Part shown: positions 10,337 to 21,390 of the stretch, piece by piece
Layout: each line of letters begins with the position of its first letter
Position numbering within the stretch: position 1 is the stretch's first letter
Assembly: GCA_002205965.3 (NCBI GenBank)
Contig: NADL03000698.1
Span: forward strand, 1 to 64,000
Direction of reading: 5' to 3'
Source of the DNA: Kappaphycus alvarezii
Taxonomy: Eukaryota; Rhodophyta; Florideophyceae; Gigartinales; Solieriaceae
Length of the DNA: 64,000 bases
Translations under genes and position numbers: made by a program
Notes under the pieces: generated by a model
Databases searched by the model: none
The model's input: the letters and a program-made list of their open reading frames with translations, nothing else
Told to the model about the DNA's origin: nothing

Positions 10337-10869
10337 GGTTGAATATGAGGATACGTAGGTTTGGATTGGAGGCGATCTGAAGCGCTTTGGGAAGATAGTT
10401 TCACTGCGGGTTCCTCAAATTATCCAAACTGCTGCTTTTGTAGTAAAGGAGTGACCGTGTAGTTGGTGCGTTCGGCAACAGACATGCCACAGCGTTGTTT
10501 GATTCGAAGGGCCGCTGGCGTGTCCTGCCTTTAATTCTGCTTGCCCCGTTGGTTTCATTCCCAGAGGCGACTATACCTCAGAGCTTCAACGGATGCAGGC
10601 GAGCATAATTCGCAAGAGGAGTAGCCACTGGCTCAGAAATCTTACGCCAGTCCTCTAACAACGTCTCTCTCTGTCCGCTCTTCATACTTAGGCATGCCCC
10701 TTTCGGTTAATAACCGCCACTGGCTCTAGATTGATAAAGCACCAAAGCTTCCCCCCCGTTTTATCCTGATGGCCAACCGTACTTCGATAGAGCTTCCAGA
10801 GTCATCTGCTGGGACCCCGCCCACCCTTCATCTGCCGCATAGAGACTTTAGGAATGCTTCGGGGGATCT

Positions 10870-11290
10870 TGATGCAGAGGCACTCTGGATAGATCGGATA
10901 TATCTTCCAAAAGTAAAACACCCAAACCTTTCCCCTCTGAAGCCTGCTTGATGGCTGCTCTAAAGGTAGCCTCTTAGGGAGCGTAGTTCCTTTCCCATTA
11001 CTGTGTCGGCATAGCTTTTTGAGTTGATTGTTGTTGTCTGGAAAACAATAGGATAGATCGGATATATCTTCCAAGAGTTAAACACCCAAACCTTCCCTCT
11101 ACAGCAGCCGTCATGTCCAATGCGGACTGCCTGAAACTGGCCTTAAGGTGACCTTTTAGAGAGCATAGGTCCTCCCTTATTACTATACCAGAATGACTTT
11201 TGAGTCGATTATGGTTGTCTGCAGTATTTTGACATGCAGTCGCATATAGCTTCCAAAAATAAAAAACCCCAAAATCATCCCCTCAGTCGT
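10870..11290 (-). repeat. SR1 repeat cluster (three copies, partly tandem)
   Basis: GATCGGATATATCTTCCAA appears at about 10,893 and 11,056, with a diverged third end near 11,240. The intervening segments CTTGATGGCTGCTC...GGGAGCGTAG...GAGTTGATTG and CAGCAGCCGTCATGTCCAAT...GAGTCGATTATGG show one partial and two nearly full units head to tail. No coding sequence is apparent. The upstream stretch 10,337-10,869 has nothing I can assign. Confidence 0.7.
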
Positions 11291-11473
11291 CCAGCGCCTT
11301 CAGGTATTGCGTATCGGTTCATCGTACTGTTAGTGGAGCGGAGTACCTTCAATATGCTTTATGAATTCCTCCACGTTTCTATTTTCCACCCCTACCCTAC
11401 TCGATGCAAACGTCATGTCAGCACCCGTCGATTACCTGAGTAATGTTAGATCTATGATACCTATGCATGCCTG

Positions 11474-11517
11474 AGGGGAATGGTTTGGGTGTTTCACTCT
11501 TGGAAGATATATCCGAT
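11474..11517 (+). repeat. SR1 repeat fragment, copy 5
   Basis: GAGGGGAATGGTTTGGGTGT, then TTCACTCTTGG and AAGATATATCCGATC, match the start of SR1 in plus orientation. The similarity stops after the GATC. The stretches 11,290-11,473 and 11,518-11,940 hold no recognisable feature. Confidence 0.65.
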
Positions 11518-11939
11518 CATGCCTGAGTGCCTGTTCTGCCACTCATAAAGATTTCCCCCCCAACCTACACCTTCCGGCTGTGTCAACGAGTGTCAATCAA
11601 TTGACGATAAACACTCTGGAAGGGAAAACACGGTAGTTCCATTTACGGTAGCAGATACGCTGGCTGATACCCAGTCAACTTGTGTGACAGTGTGCATGTA
11701 CGCAAAATCGAAAAGGCCTTCTAATCTCAGCTTCAGTTTACGGAGGGAAAACGGGTTTCCTGGCACGGAGAAAACAAATCCCAACAGGACCTCGAGGGGC
11801 AATTTGGAGGAAAGCTATGGAGTATTTTATCATGAGAGGTTATGTGTCCATCAAATTTCCTTTGACGCCTGTCTGGATTAAGCTCCAGGACATGTGCAGG
11901 AAAAGCTATTTGCCCTGGAAAATTCCACGTGTTTGCCTT

Positions 11940-12105
11940 GGAAAAAGGGGAAAGGGTTAAGTGTTTTTACTCTTGGGAGATATATTCGATCTATCCTAAA
12001 CTATTCCACACAACCACAATCGACTCAAAAAGATGTCTCGACACAGTAAAGGGGGTGCAACTACGCTCCCTAGAAGTGGGGGATGGTGGGGTAGTTTAAT
12101 TCGTC
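11940..12105 (+). repeat. SR1 repeat, copy 6
   Basis: This is a diverged plus-orientation unit. It has GGGAGATATATTCGATCTATCC, CACAATCGACTCAAAAAG and GCAACTACGCTCCCTAGAAG, extending further than copy 1 and including the segment shared with copies 2 and 4. The following 12,106-12,690 has no gene I can support. Confidence 0.6.
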
Positions 12106-12689
12106 GTCTGACACTTCTAGCGGGGGAATCTAAATGGAGTTTGGAGAGAAGGAAAGGAGAAAACAGAAACGGGTCTGTACCTCCGTGACCCTGTGACTGC
12201 ATCGTTTAGCACCTCCCTAGAAGACCAGGGAAAAATCAACGCAGCCCGTTTGTCGCAATTGGTGGTGGTTTCGAGTGTATTGGCAGGTCATTGCATATCT
12301 GCTGTCCCGTCCCGGCCCAGCTCCACACCTCCCCGAAATCATAGTCCTCACACGAATCCATACTTTACATCTTCCTTCAACGTCACAAAATACATATTTC
12401 ACAGCACAATGTACCCTAATCCGTTTACTTTGGCTGCTTCAAATTGACTAACATCAAGTCCCGAGCCCTCTGGGTCTGCTATGGTCTTCATCACAGGGTA
12501 GCGTACTGGGGCCCGAGCGTATAGAGGAGCACGGACTGTGGATGATGGGAACAGTTCTTGCTATAGCCTATACACTGCCCCCTATAATTGTAATGCACCG
12601 CCCCAAAACACAGGGTCATCAGTTATACACGTCTATTTTTAAAAGTGTGTGGAAATCTTTTACAAGAAACGAAAGCCCCTAAAGCAAGG

Positions 12690-12938
12690 GTCAGGGGGAG
12701 GACCAATAATAAATATGCAGGTACTCGGCGGGTATTTACCTGGCGGGCCTGCATCCTATGAAGGCAAAACGAAAAGCGGGTAACTAAGTCCTGAAGCTCT
12801 AGCGCTGGCTCCGAATTCCGGCGGCTTGAAGCGAAAGAAGCGAGAAGGCGGAAAATTTTTGTTCCACTGGCCCCAAAGCTCCATAGGAGTCAAAATATAT
12901 CGGAAGGAGAAAGATGTCGTGAGCGTTTGCGGTGGCTA
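12690..12938 (-). pseudogene. LINE C-terminus (split LINE, piece 4)
   Basis: The minus strand reads ANAHDIFLLPIYFDSYGALG and EQKFSAFSLLSLQAA, matching NQNDILLSP...DIYGALGDDGKGFF of LINE remnant 2. Then LQDLVTRFSFCLHRMQARQ in another frame matches the last residues of that copy. The protein similarity joins directly to piece 3 once E1 is removed. Confidence 0.7.
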
Positions 12939-13284
12939 TGCCACCAGGATGTAGTGGATGAAAGACATCCACTAGAGAGCGATGAACTAGCAACACGCAG
13001 AACATATATAACCACTTCCGGCTGCATAGCACACTACAGCTGAAATGGAGGTAAATCATCAACTAGTGATGTTAGAAGGAAACATACAGGACCGCTGCTG
13101 CCAACACAGATTGGAAATCACTACATAGCAAACTGTAGACTGTGTTCCAATCGCAACTTCCTTACTCTCCACTGCACATCATTGTCTATTTAATACGCCA
13201 GAGTGTGTTTGTTTACTAAACCTTGGGGGCATCGAAATTGACATCCCATTTTCATTCTTATCAGCGCTTACGACCGAAAGCGCA
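12939..13284 (+). repeat. 5' LTR of E1
   Basis: The LTR starts at TGCCACCAGGATGTAG and ends near CGAAAGCGCA. It is nearly identical to 17,771-18,115. A TATA-like CATATATAACC is present near 13,005. The internal region begins CAGTGATC, a string also found right after the left LTR of E2; it may be part of the primer-binding region, though I cannot name the tRNA. Confidence 0.8.
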
Positions 13285-13446
13285 CAGTGATCTCTGCCGA
13301 TACTAACGATTGTATCGCGAAAGTGTTCGATCAACAAATGACGTCCGCTTCGATGCCCACAACCCATCATGGAGAAGACCGTGACTAAATTCTTCAACAA
13401 CTAACCTCTGTAGCATTTTCTGTTAAACATCCTCGACTGACTATGA

Positions 13447-14265
13447 ATGAATGCAAAGTCGATTCGCGTCTTCCTGACACAATACAACCAGTATGTGAGA
13501 GAAGTAACTTCGGGCGCAGTGAAACTGGCAGTGGTGGACTCAACAACAACCGAACCAGTTCGACCAATCAATCTATGTTACTGCGTAGACTCAGAATGGC
13601 TCGAGTCCTGCATCGAACTGGAATACATCACTGGTGTGAAGGAAATTCAGGACCTTATGGATAAGAAGCTTCGCGTTCATCTGGAACCTGAGGCCGAGGA
13701 AGATAAGGACACGATGAACATCACTGATATCGACTCGGTAGTTAGGCGCGAACTGCAAATGGACATGAATGATAATTCTTCGAGATCCAGAATGAAGGCG
13801 CTATTCACCTCGTACGTCTTAGTTCTTCGTAGAAATGGTCTCTTTTGGGTTGTTAAAGATCATCCCAAGCTTTCTGCCAAACACTTTGTTTCTGCTGTAA
13901 AGCCGGCGGTCTTAAAGCAACGACTAGAGACCGACCTTGAAATGGTATACGCCGCCTTACGAAAAGATTTCAAAGGCTTCATGAAACACACAATGTCCGT
14001 AGCCGAAGCCTTCCAAGTTGTTGAAAACGGTCCGCTCACTCGAGTCCGCGCCTCTCGGAGTAACAAAAGTACGATACATGGAGGCAGCGCGGCACCAGAA
14101 ACTACCCCCCAACATAACTCGGCGAGCGCAAGCATCCAACGAGGAAGACGGCCACCACTTTTTTGCCCTCATCCACCCTGCAAATCAGTAGGTGAGTGCC
14201 ATTGGATTGATGAATGTAAGAAGGCCGCATACGAGGAGAAGGAATCTCTCAAGCCGCAACTGTAG
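13447..14265 (+). CDS. Gag-like protein of E1
   Basis: This is an intact ORF of 272 residues. The C-terminal part has a Cys/His cluster CPHPPCKSVGECHWIDEC (about residues 240-257) like a gag zinc knuckle, preceded by an Arg/Pro-rich stretch. The N-terminal two thirds are helical and charged, as expected for a capsid protein. It resembles the gag ORF of E2 at 18,859-19,422 in the segments RRNGLFWVVKDHPK-type and SAVKPAVLKQRLETD (E2 SLLRPAALKNKLQAD). It would form the particle that packages element RNA. It is the best-preserved ORF of E1. Confidence 0.7.
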   Translation: MNAKSIRVFLTQYNQYVREVTSGAVKLAVVDSTTTEPVRPINLCYCVDSEWLESCIELEYITGVKEIQDLMDKKLRVHLEPEAEEDKDTMNITDIDSVVRRELQMDMNDNSSRSRMKALFTSYVLVLRRNGLFWVVKDHPKLSAKHFVSAVKPAVLKQRLETDLEMVYAALRKDFKGFMKHTMSVAEAFQVVENGPLTRVRASRSNKSTIHGGSAAPETTPQHNSASASIQRGRRPPLFCPHPPCKSVGECHWIDECKKAAYEEKESLKPQL

Positions 14266-14411
14266 CGAAGAAGGCCGCAGATGGTCCGACTCGCTCGACG
14301 AGATCCAAGAAAGCCAGACAGAGCGGCAAGAAATCGACAAACATCGCCAGTATTCAACCAATCACGAGCAGGGAAAACCCCAGTTGCTCAGTAACTGTAT
14401 CGTATGGGACC

Positions 14412-14912
14412 ATGTTCTTCGAATTAACTGGGCGCTGTGATGATAGAAGTGACGACAGCATCGTTTCGCCGAAGTTGGCAGAGTCGGCGGCCATCAAAGG
14501 CATCGGGAAGATTACAGCTATTGAGAAAGTCTCTCTGAAAGTGGCACTCAAGAAAGAAGACACACACAGTGCTCAGATGTTTTCTTTCTCAAGAACCTGG
14601 ACTGTTCCAAGAACCATTGTACATCTCGCCTCAGGAAATTTAGCTCTTGGAAACATTTCTTTCTTGGTTGCTGACGATGATTTGGCATGTGAAGATCTTC
14701 TCATTGGCAGACCAGTATTGAAACACCTTCATGTCGACACTAATACCTTTTTGGGCAATAAAAGAATTGCACGCAATGGTTCAGACTGCTCAGAAGTAGG
14801 CAAACCCACGTCACAGACTGCAACTGGCTATGTTAAGCATCTCATGACCGCAAGGATCAATCGTGTATCGAATGAAGAAGACCGCCCACATCACGCAACG
14901 GATCGACCTTGA
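14412..14912 (+). pseudogene. Aspartic protease region of E1
   Basis: The 166-residue frame contains FFELTGRCDDRSDDSIVSPK, a degenerate retropepsin active-site region, and EDLLIGRPVLKHLHVDT, a motif typical of protease ends in this gypsy group. E2 has the matching DELLLSHPLFQSLGFNLDNH. The canonical D-S/T-G is replaced by RCDDRSDD, so catalytic activity is doubtful. Confidence 0.6.
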
Positions 14913-14975
14913 GTCTCATACGGCAAAGCACGACAGGACGACGACCGCTTTCCAGACCCAGGGCTACTCGACCCG

Positions 14976-15700
14976 GTGGATGAAGACCAACATGATGACG
15001 TAAATAATGCTGCGGATAATATGATCAACACTGCAGTGCAGTGCGGTCTTCCCTCTAAAGAATCTAGGGTGTTGGCCAATATTGTACAAGAAAACCTCAA
15101 TATCTTTCGTACATCACTCTCTGCAGATCCGGCTGCAAAGGTTGCCCCTCTGAAGATCTCTCTCACCCCCGACGCCTACCCAGTTCGAGTCCGCCTTCGA
15201 AAGTACTCCCAAGAACAAAAGAAATTTTTGGAAGACTTTGTGACTCTTCTCGTGCAGACCGGAATGGCTTATCCGAACCCTTACTCACCCTGAGCATCCG
15301 CGCCTCTTCTAGTGCCTAAACCCGTACCAGCACAATTTCTTTTTACCATTGACTTGCGACCCGTCAACAAATTCATCGTGAAGCATCAGTACCCTATGCA
15401 GAACATAGAACAGGAACTTCTGAAATTAGCCAGAGCACGTTTCTTCGCATTACTCGACCTTTCTCATAGTAACTGGAAATTTATGCTCGATGAGGACTCA
15501 CAGGTGCTCCAATCGTTCATTAAGCCTGACGGGATATTCTCACCAACCAGGTCGTTCACGGCACAGCCAATGCGACGATGCATCTTCAGTCTGCACTCGC
15601 AAATATCTTCTCAAAAGAACTATTGCAACAACTTCTGTACTGGATCGATGACATAATACTACACAGCCCCACAATTCACGGGCTTCTCAACGGAATTCGT
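14976..15700 (+). pseudogene. RT of E1
   Basis: The reading frame starts with an acidic linker, then SLTPDAYPVRVRLRKYSQEQ, an RT N-terminal block. IDLRPVNKFIVKHQYPMQN and DLSHSNWKFMLDEDSQ follow. In the next frame, HGTANATMHLQSALANIF and LLYWIDDIILHSP (about 15,635-15,675) carry the catalytic IDD. One stop (TGA near 15,291) and one frameshift near 15,550 break the frame. The motif style (SFIKPDGIFSPTR and WIDD) matches the gypsy type known from oomycetes and algae. Confidence 0.8.
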
Positions 15701-15998
15701 GTTCCCTTCCTGACAAGTGCGCAGTTTTGTATCCGATTGCACCCATAGAAATGCATTCTGTTCGCAGAGTCTTTTCGTTGGTGTGGACGAGTTGTCTCCG
15801 CAGATGGCGTGCGCTACGATCCCAGACAGCTTGGAGGCTTAGTAAACATGGAAACCCCGAACACAGGAGCCCGTTTGCGACAATCTGTGTGCGCCATGCA
15901 ATGGGTCAAGACTGCCATATCTGTATTCACAGTTCTGATTTCCCATCACATGAATTCCTAGAAAAGGTGTACGCGCACGCAGGAAAGCGGACCAAGGG

Positions 15999-16649
15999 AT
16001 GTGTGCAGCAGTACAATTGCAGTCCTTGGGGTGGGGCAAAGTGGAGTACGACTCATTCGACAACTGTAAGAAGTTGCTTACCAACACGGCCACTTTGGCA
16101 CATCGTGATGAGAGCCAAGGACTCTGCGTCTACATAAACGCATCTGATACCCATTGGTCAGGCATTGCCACGCAGGAGCCACTCGAGGATCTTTCGAAAC
16201 CACACAAAGACCAGCGTCATACGCCACTGGCGTTCTGCGCAGGTCATTTTAACGCCACCCAACTTGGCTGGTACACCCTCGAGAAAAAAGGCTTCGCAAA
16301 AATGGCCACCCTTGAAAGTGTACACTGGCTGGCCGCAACTGGAGCGGGATTTGACTTGTTTACAGACCACAGCAATTTGGTTTTCCTCTTTGATCCTCTC
16401 TCACTGCTGCCGGACATGAGTCAGTCTTCTCTGCATAAGGTAATTCGATGGGCCGTGCGTCGGAGAGCTTACTGCTACACCTGCTTTCACATCCATGGCA
16501 TGGAAAACGTCTGGACAGACATCCTCACTCGATGGTGTACACCTCCGATTGTCCGACGTCTCTTACAAGTCCCAGTCCTTCCATCTACCAGTTCAGAGAC
16601 CTTATGTTGGTCCTCGGCTAGTGAAATTGCCGATGTGCAAAACGCATAA
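15999..16649 (+). pseudogene. RNase H region of E1
   Basis: The frame of 216 residues contains LCVYINASDTHWSGIATQ (first acidic motif, here N for D), AFCAGHFNATQLGWYTLEKKGFA (catalytic E) and DLFTDHSNLVFLFDP (catalytic D). HIHGMENVWTDILTRW is the final block. Upstream, 15,730-15,990 holds the RT-RNase H connection in a shifted frame. Confidence 0.75.
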
Positions 16650-17656
16650 TCCCAGCATCGTCCTAGCTATTCGAAACACATCGATAGGCTCTGGAAAACG
16701 GCAACAGGCTTAATTTGGGTTCCTGACGCCGCTTTTCGGAACACCAGCAACCTCAGCAAAGTACGCTCCGTTAGCCGTAATTGACGAATGCGCAGCCTTC
16801 AACGTGCCTCAAGGACTCACGTCAGATGGACCTACACATTTTCGAAACAAAACGCTCAGAATCGTTGCCAAATCTCTCCGCGTACCCAGTCATTTCACCC
16901 TACCATACACGCCGCGGAGTAATGGTGCTGTCGCACGTCTTGGTGAGGAAGTTGTGTACTTTTCGGGCTCTTCTGTCAGAGCTCCAAATGCAATTTTCCG
17001 AATGGCCGGACTTATTGCCGATCATCCAAAGCGTGTTGAACAACTCACCGTTTCCTCACCGAGGCAATGTTGCACCCATCACATCTTTTCTTGGGATGGA
17101 TCCTACTCCGCCCATCGAAACCTTTCTGCGCTAGACAACTACGCATCCTGTCAATATTTCCGAAGCCCAGCTCGAACGGGGAATGAATATCAAAGCCCTG
17201 AAAGACCGCATAGCCGAGTTACATCCCTTGATCCACAGTACACTACAGCGCAATCAAGAGGCATCTCTGTCCCAAGCATCGAAGGGAAAGCTCCTGAAAT
17301 TTGAAACAAGTGATTTCGTGCTTGTAGCGCGTGATCAATTTCAAGCCGGCGAGAAGCTGGAACTACGCTGGAGAGGTCCAAGGCGCAATTTGTGAGCGCT
17401 CTCAGATTACATATACCAAGTCGAAGACTTAAGACAAGGCACATTGGAAGAAATTCATGTAACCCGCCTCAAGTTCTATCACGACGCCTCACTCGATCAA
17501 AAGGCGATTATGTCCCATGTACTGTCGTCGAAGACTGGTATGGTTGTTGCAAGGCTACTCAATTTGATCAAGAAAGAGGTCGGCCTACATGTGAGGGTTC
17601 GTTGGAAGGGACTTGAGAAAGAAGAGGACTATCTGGAGTCTTTGCACAAGATATAA
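16650..17656 (+). pseudogene. Truncated integrase and chromodomain of E1
   Basis: The integrase starts only at GLTSDGPTHFRNKTL (second catalytic Asp, about 16,813-16,857) and continues TPRSNGAVARLG, where the catalytic Glu of NGTVERLG is changed to Ala. The remaining core is LLPIIQSVLNNSPFPHRGN. A linker then leads to the chromodomain VRVRWKGLEKEEDYLESLH (about 17,591-17,647). Chromodomains in such elements bind modified histones and direct insertion. The missing N-terminal zinc finger and first Asp show a deletion of about 500 bp relative to E2. Confidence 0.75.
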
Positions 17657-17770
17657 AAATATGTGCCAATCATGCTTCGTAGGCTATTGCGACGCAAAAC
17701 TGCTCCAATGGCTTTGGCCGAGAAAGCGAAACGGCAACTCCACCTTTGAGAAAGTGGAGTGTGATAATTG

Positions 17771-18117
17771 TGCCAACAAGATGTAGTGTATGAAAGACAT
17801 CCACTAGAGCGATGAGCTGGCAACACGCAGGACATATACAGCCACTTCCGGCTGCATAGCACACTAAAGCTGAAGTGGAGGTAAATCATCAACTAGTGAT
17901 GTTAGAACGAAACACACAGGACCGCTGCTGCCAACACAGATTGGAAATCACTACATAGCAAACTGTAGACTGTGTTCCAATCGCAACTTCCTTACTCTCC
18001 ACTGCACATCATTGTCTATTTAATACGCCAGAGTGTGTTTGTTTACTAAACCTTTGGGGGCATCGAACTCGACATCCCATTTTCATTCTTATCAGCGCTT
18101 ACGACCGAAAGCGCATA
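17771..18117 (+). repeat. 3' LTR of E1
   Basis: It starts TGCCAACAAGATGTAG and ends CGAAAGCGCATAG. It differs from the 5' LTR by roughly a dozen scattered substitutions and one extra G, so the insertion is not very recent. The following bases are RLE coding sequence of the split LINE on the minus strand. Confidence 0.8.
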
Positions 18118-18598
18118 GCGTTGCAGTGCGGACCGTAATGTAGGAACTTCGCTTTCTCAGCAAGATTTGCAGCAGTGCCGGCGGAAGATGCGCTTTGGGA
18201 GATGCAATTGACGGAGTGAGGATGAGCCACAGTGACATACAAGGCGATATCACGAGAGTCGAGCCCATAGGCACCCGGAATGTAGAGATCCATGCATAGA
18301 GTAGGAGACGAGTCTGGATCCCTAGGGGAAAGAGTATGTTCGACGAGCGCGTCGATGCACAAGTCCTTGCAGTACCGGTGAATGGCATCCCGGAGTACAT
18401 TGTACCGGCGCGTTCGTCCATCGTCATACTTACTGGTCAGAGCGCGTTTGCCGAGGGGATCCTGAAGAGGGGCAAAAACTGAGGAACGCCGGGCGCAAAC
18501 TAAGAAACTTGACCGCCCATAGAACAGCGGAATACCAAGACGAAGGGCAACGAGAACTTTCCGAACATGAGAGGACAAATAGGTGCCCCGGTGGAGGT
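18118..18598 (-). pseudogene. LINE zinc finger and RLE (split LINE, piece 3)
   Basis: The open frame 18,614-18,099 reads HRGTYLSSHVRKVLVALRLG, then the Cys/His block CARRSSVFAPLQDPLGKRAL, LCMDLYIPGAYGLDSRDIAL (about 18,305-18,246) and HYGPHCNAM. This is the zinc-finger to RLE segment seen in LINE remnant 2. The final His-Cys of the zinc finger reads RALTS rather than HALTC, and DIAVDVTV reads DIALYVTV. Both suggest decay after inactivation. E2 lies on its N-terminal side and E1 on its C-terminal side. Confidence 0.8.
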
Positions 18599-18792
18599 TG
18601 TAACAGCTTGTCATCTGTCTACATTAAGTGGAAGGGTTCTGGTATTACTCTCTTCACTGAATCCAATTATCAATCTCCGATAGTATCTTGTAATCATAGC
18701 ATTCAGACTAACGCTCTCTCACTACTTAAGACTGAGAATGACTCATTCTGAAAGTAAAGAGGGAGTAAGAAACAATTCTTCAACCGGTTACA
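18599..18792 (+). repeat. 5' LTR of E2 (194 bp)
   Basis: The LTR begins TGTAACAGCTTG and ends GGTTACA, forming TGTAAC/GTTACA terminal inverted repeats. The 3' LTR is the same apart from a 26-bp local duplication (ACTGAAT...GACTGAATCC) and scattered substitutions. The internal part starts GCTGCAGTGATC, similar to E1. Confidence 0.75.
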
Positions 18793-18858
18793 GCTGCAGT
18801 GATCACTTTGTTATCGTGACACGGACTCACCCGGAAACCGAGCCGCGCTGTACAGAAG

Positions 18859-19422
18859 TTGTGGAGCCACTCCACATACATCATGGAGGAATCGAATATG
18901 GCGGGACAGCCCATGTTCCTCCCAGTCCAACATACGGTCCTGCGAAAACTAGGGTGGCTTTCCATTCAGAAATTTTTGAAGGATAGAGGTGATTCCCTTC
19001 TTCGGGTCGGAGATGCTGCTGGACAGGGTAGAAATTTTACACCAGTCTCTCTGGTTGCGTCAATTGCATTTGAGCTTCTTACCTCTCTCATTCGTCTTCA
19101 GTTGTTAAAGGATGTCAAGTCAATAGATCAGATAGCTGATGATATTGTGGAATCATGGTTACAGGAAAAGGCGGAATGGCAGCCTGAGATTTTGAAACGT
19201 GCTTTACTGGAGGTGGAACTAAAGAGGTACGTCCGCATCAACACCAAGGAAGATGATCTAGAACTAAGAATTATTTCTCTTTTTGTAGATTATGATGCTT
19301 TTCTGCGCCAAAGAGGTTTAGAAAACCTCACCGCTAACAACAATAAGCTGGCAGTGAGTCATATATGCTCTTTATTGAGGCCCGCCGCTTTAAAGAATAA
19401 GTTGCAAGCTGACTGCAATTGA
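18859..19422 (+). CDS. Gag-like protein of E2 (fragment)
   Basis: The ORF has 187 residues and no zinc knuckle. It is charged and helical, and its end (ISHICSLLRPAALKNKLQAD-like) aligns with the E1 gag. A frameshift at its end separates it from 19,423-19,720, where further gag sequence in other frames includes a Cys/His-like stretch (CFNKKTCHGKRHF). It is therefore likely the N-terminal two thirds of a longer capsid protein. Confidence 0.55.
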   Translation: MWSHSTYIMEESNMAGQPMFLPVQHTVLRKLGWLSIQKFLKDRGDSLLRVGDAAGQGRNFTPVSLVASIAFELLTSLIRLQLLKDVKSIDQIADDIVESWLQEKAEWQPEILKRALLEVELKRYVRINTKEDDLELRIISLFVDYDAFLRQRGLENLTANNNKLAVSHICSLLRPAALKNKLQADCN

Positions 19423-19975
19423 GGAAGGCAGACTTAATGAACAATTGGATGGGTTCTCCTCTTATGTAGTATCAGAAGCAGTAACTTGTGATAGACTCGT
19501 ATCTGTCAGGAAAACGCGGACATCAGCAGATAGAAAGTGCTATAGATTAGAAGCATGCTAATATTCATCCAGAGGGCGCCTTCCGAAGAAGAGTTAAGGG
19601 CGACGGCAACTTAGAGCAGAAAGCATCTTTCTCAACCAAGCATGCCGGAAATGAAACGGATGGCAGAGAGCCTCCTTTTTGTTTCAACAAGAAGACATGC
19701 CATGGAAAACGTCATTTCATGACGGACTACACAAAAACGGATGATGCGACGAAAAAAGAGCTACTTGAACAATTTCGGAATGCTAAAAATTCCAAATCGT
19801 TGAAAGCTCTCAACACTGACTTACCAGAAAGATCTGATGGTAGACTTTCTGGAAGTTTGATGGGCAACTTACTACTCATCATATCAGGTGATTATGGTGC
19901 GGATCATGCTGCACTAATTGCAAAACATCTATCTTTGTTCCTGTTCTACCGCTCTCAGAGCCAGAGGAGCTCAGG

Positions 19976-20578
19976 TTGGCAGTAGGAAAAAACGATTCAA
20001 CATATACTGTCAAAGCTCACCATAAAGCTAAAATTGCTACAACTATCGACACCCTCGAGGGCCCAATGAGGCTCAGAAATGTGGAGTACTTGGTTACGGA
20101 TGACGCAATGGATGAATTATTACTCTCACACCCATTATTTCAGTCTCTAGGTTTCAATCTAGACAACCATTTAGCTCGAGTTAGAGATTTGTTCGATATT
20201 GCGGACTGTTCTCACATCCCTTGGGAACCAGACTCAGTCCTGAGCAATAGGCCTTTGAATAATGGCGGTACTTTATATAATATACTGGTGACACAATCAA
20301 ATGGTACTCAAGGCTCTTTCAAGGATGGAAACGATATTTCGTCATCAAATACTACCGACCAAATTGAAAACGCCGGAAAAACTACCCTTGAGGACGTAAT
20401 TGAACCAGGGAAACATGATCCGAAAGAGTTTCAGCTTTTGCTGGATGATTTGACCAGCGATGCACAAGACAACGGGTTAACGGGCGATGATCTTTCGTCA
20501 TTGAAATATCTACGAGAAAAGTATTCCGACGTGTTTTGGGTTCGTCTAGAGTCCGATCCACGGGTGCAAATCAATTAA
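19976..20578 (+). pseudogene. Protease region and linker of E2
   Basis: The frame reads MRLRNVEYLVTDDAMDELLL, then SHPLFQSLGFNLDNHLA, matching the end of the E1 protease. An acidic linker follows, leading into the RT start at 20,579. The protease active site would lie just upstream (19,719-19,985) in another frame and is not clearly preserved. Confidence 0.55.
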
Positions 20579-21390
20579 ATGACAATCACTATCCAGAATG
20601 GGGCACAACCAGTCCGAGTGAAACCTCGTAGGCACTCTTCTCAACAGCTGTCATTCTTAGAGAAAAAAGTCAAGGAACTAATTGATCTAGGACTTATCTA
20701 CAAAACTCCGGAATGCTCTTGGGCTTGTGCCTCCCCTATCATTCCGAGAGCAGGACCAGAGCAGTGGCGTCTTACTGTAGATTTGAGACCAGTGAACAAA
20801 GTCACTGAGGCACATGCCTGGCAAATGCCAAACATGGAAATAGTAACAGCACGGGTGGCTGGCATGCAGTGTTTCTCGAGTTTCGATCTTTGGCATAGAT
20901 ATTGGCAGCTTCCACTGGCGAAAGACTCATAGCAGTGCCAAAGTTTTATCACGCCGGATGCTGTATATTCTCCCACACAGGTGATGCACGGCCAAAAGAA
21001 CGCCACCGCCTACTGCCAAAGCGCCATACAGCAGCTCTTTCAGCCAGTGCTGGACAAAATACTGCTGTGGCTGAATGATATTGTAGCTCATACCGAGGAC
21101 AGCAAAGGATTTTTGAAAACGCTGTAAATCGTTCTACAAATATGTTCGAGTGCAGGCCTCAAAATTCAAGCCGAAAAGTGTAGATTATTTCTCCGAGAAG
21201 TCCGATGGTGTTACATGGTCATAGCTGGAAAGGAATAAGACTAGATCCATCCACTCTTACAACACTTCTCGAAATGCCCCCGCCCACCAGCGGACCCCAA
21301 CTACAACAATTTTTATGTTCAGCAAATTGGATGCGTACTGCCATTCCTGATAACACTACAATTGTGCAACCTCTGACCTATTTATAGAAC
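20579..21390 (+). pseudogene. RT of E2
   Basis: RT blocks in order: PVRVKPRRHSSQQLSFLEKK, WRLTVDLRPVNKVTEAHAWQ, FSSFDLWHRYWQLPLAKDS then a stop, QSFITPDAVYSPTQVMHG in the next frame, and LLWLNDIVAHTED (about 21,062-21,100). The catalytic IDD/LDD is LND here, so activity is lost. The thumb continues with FLCSANWMRTAIP, matching the connection seen in E1. Confidence 0.8.

Larger units (their letters stand above)
12939..18117 (+). mobile_element. Ty3/gypsy chromodomain element E1 (internally deleted)
   Basis: Two LTRs of about 346 bp flank gag, protease, RT, RNase H, a shortened integrase and a chromodomain, in Ty3/gypsy order. It lies within the C-terminal part of the split LINE. The putative target duplication is AGCGTTTGC on the left and AGCGTTGC on the right, taken from the LINE. 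At 8-9 bp this is longer than usual for the superfamily, so the exact ends are uncertain. The integrase zinc finger and first catalytic Asp are deleted between 16,650 and 16,790. The domain style matches E2, a second member of the same lineage. Confidence 0.85.
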
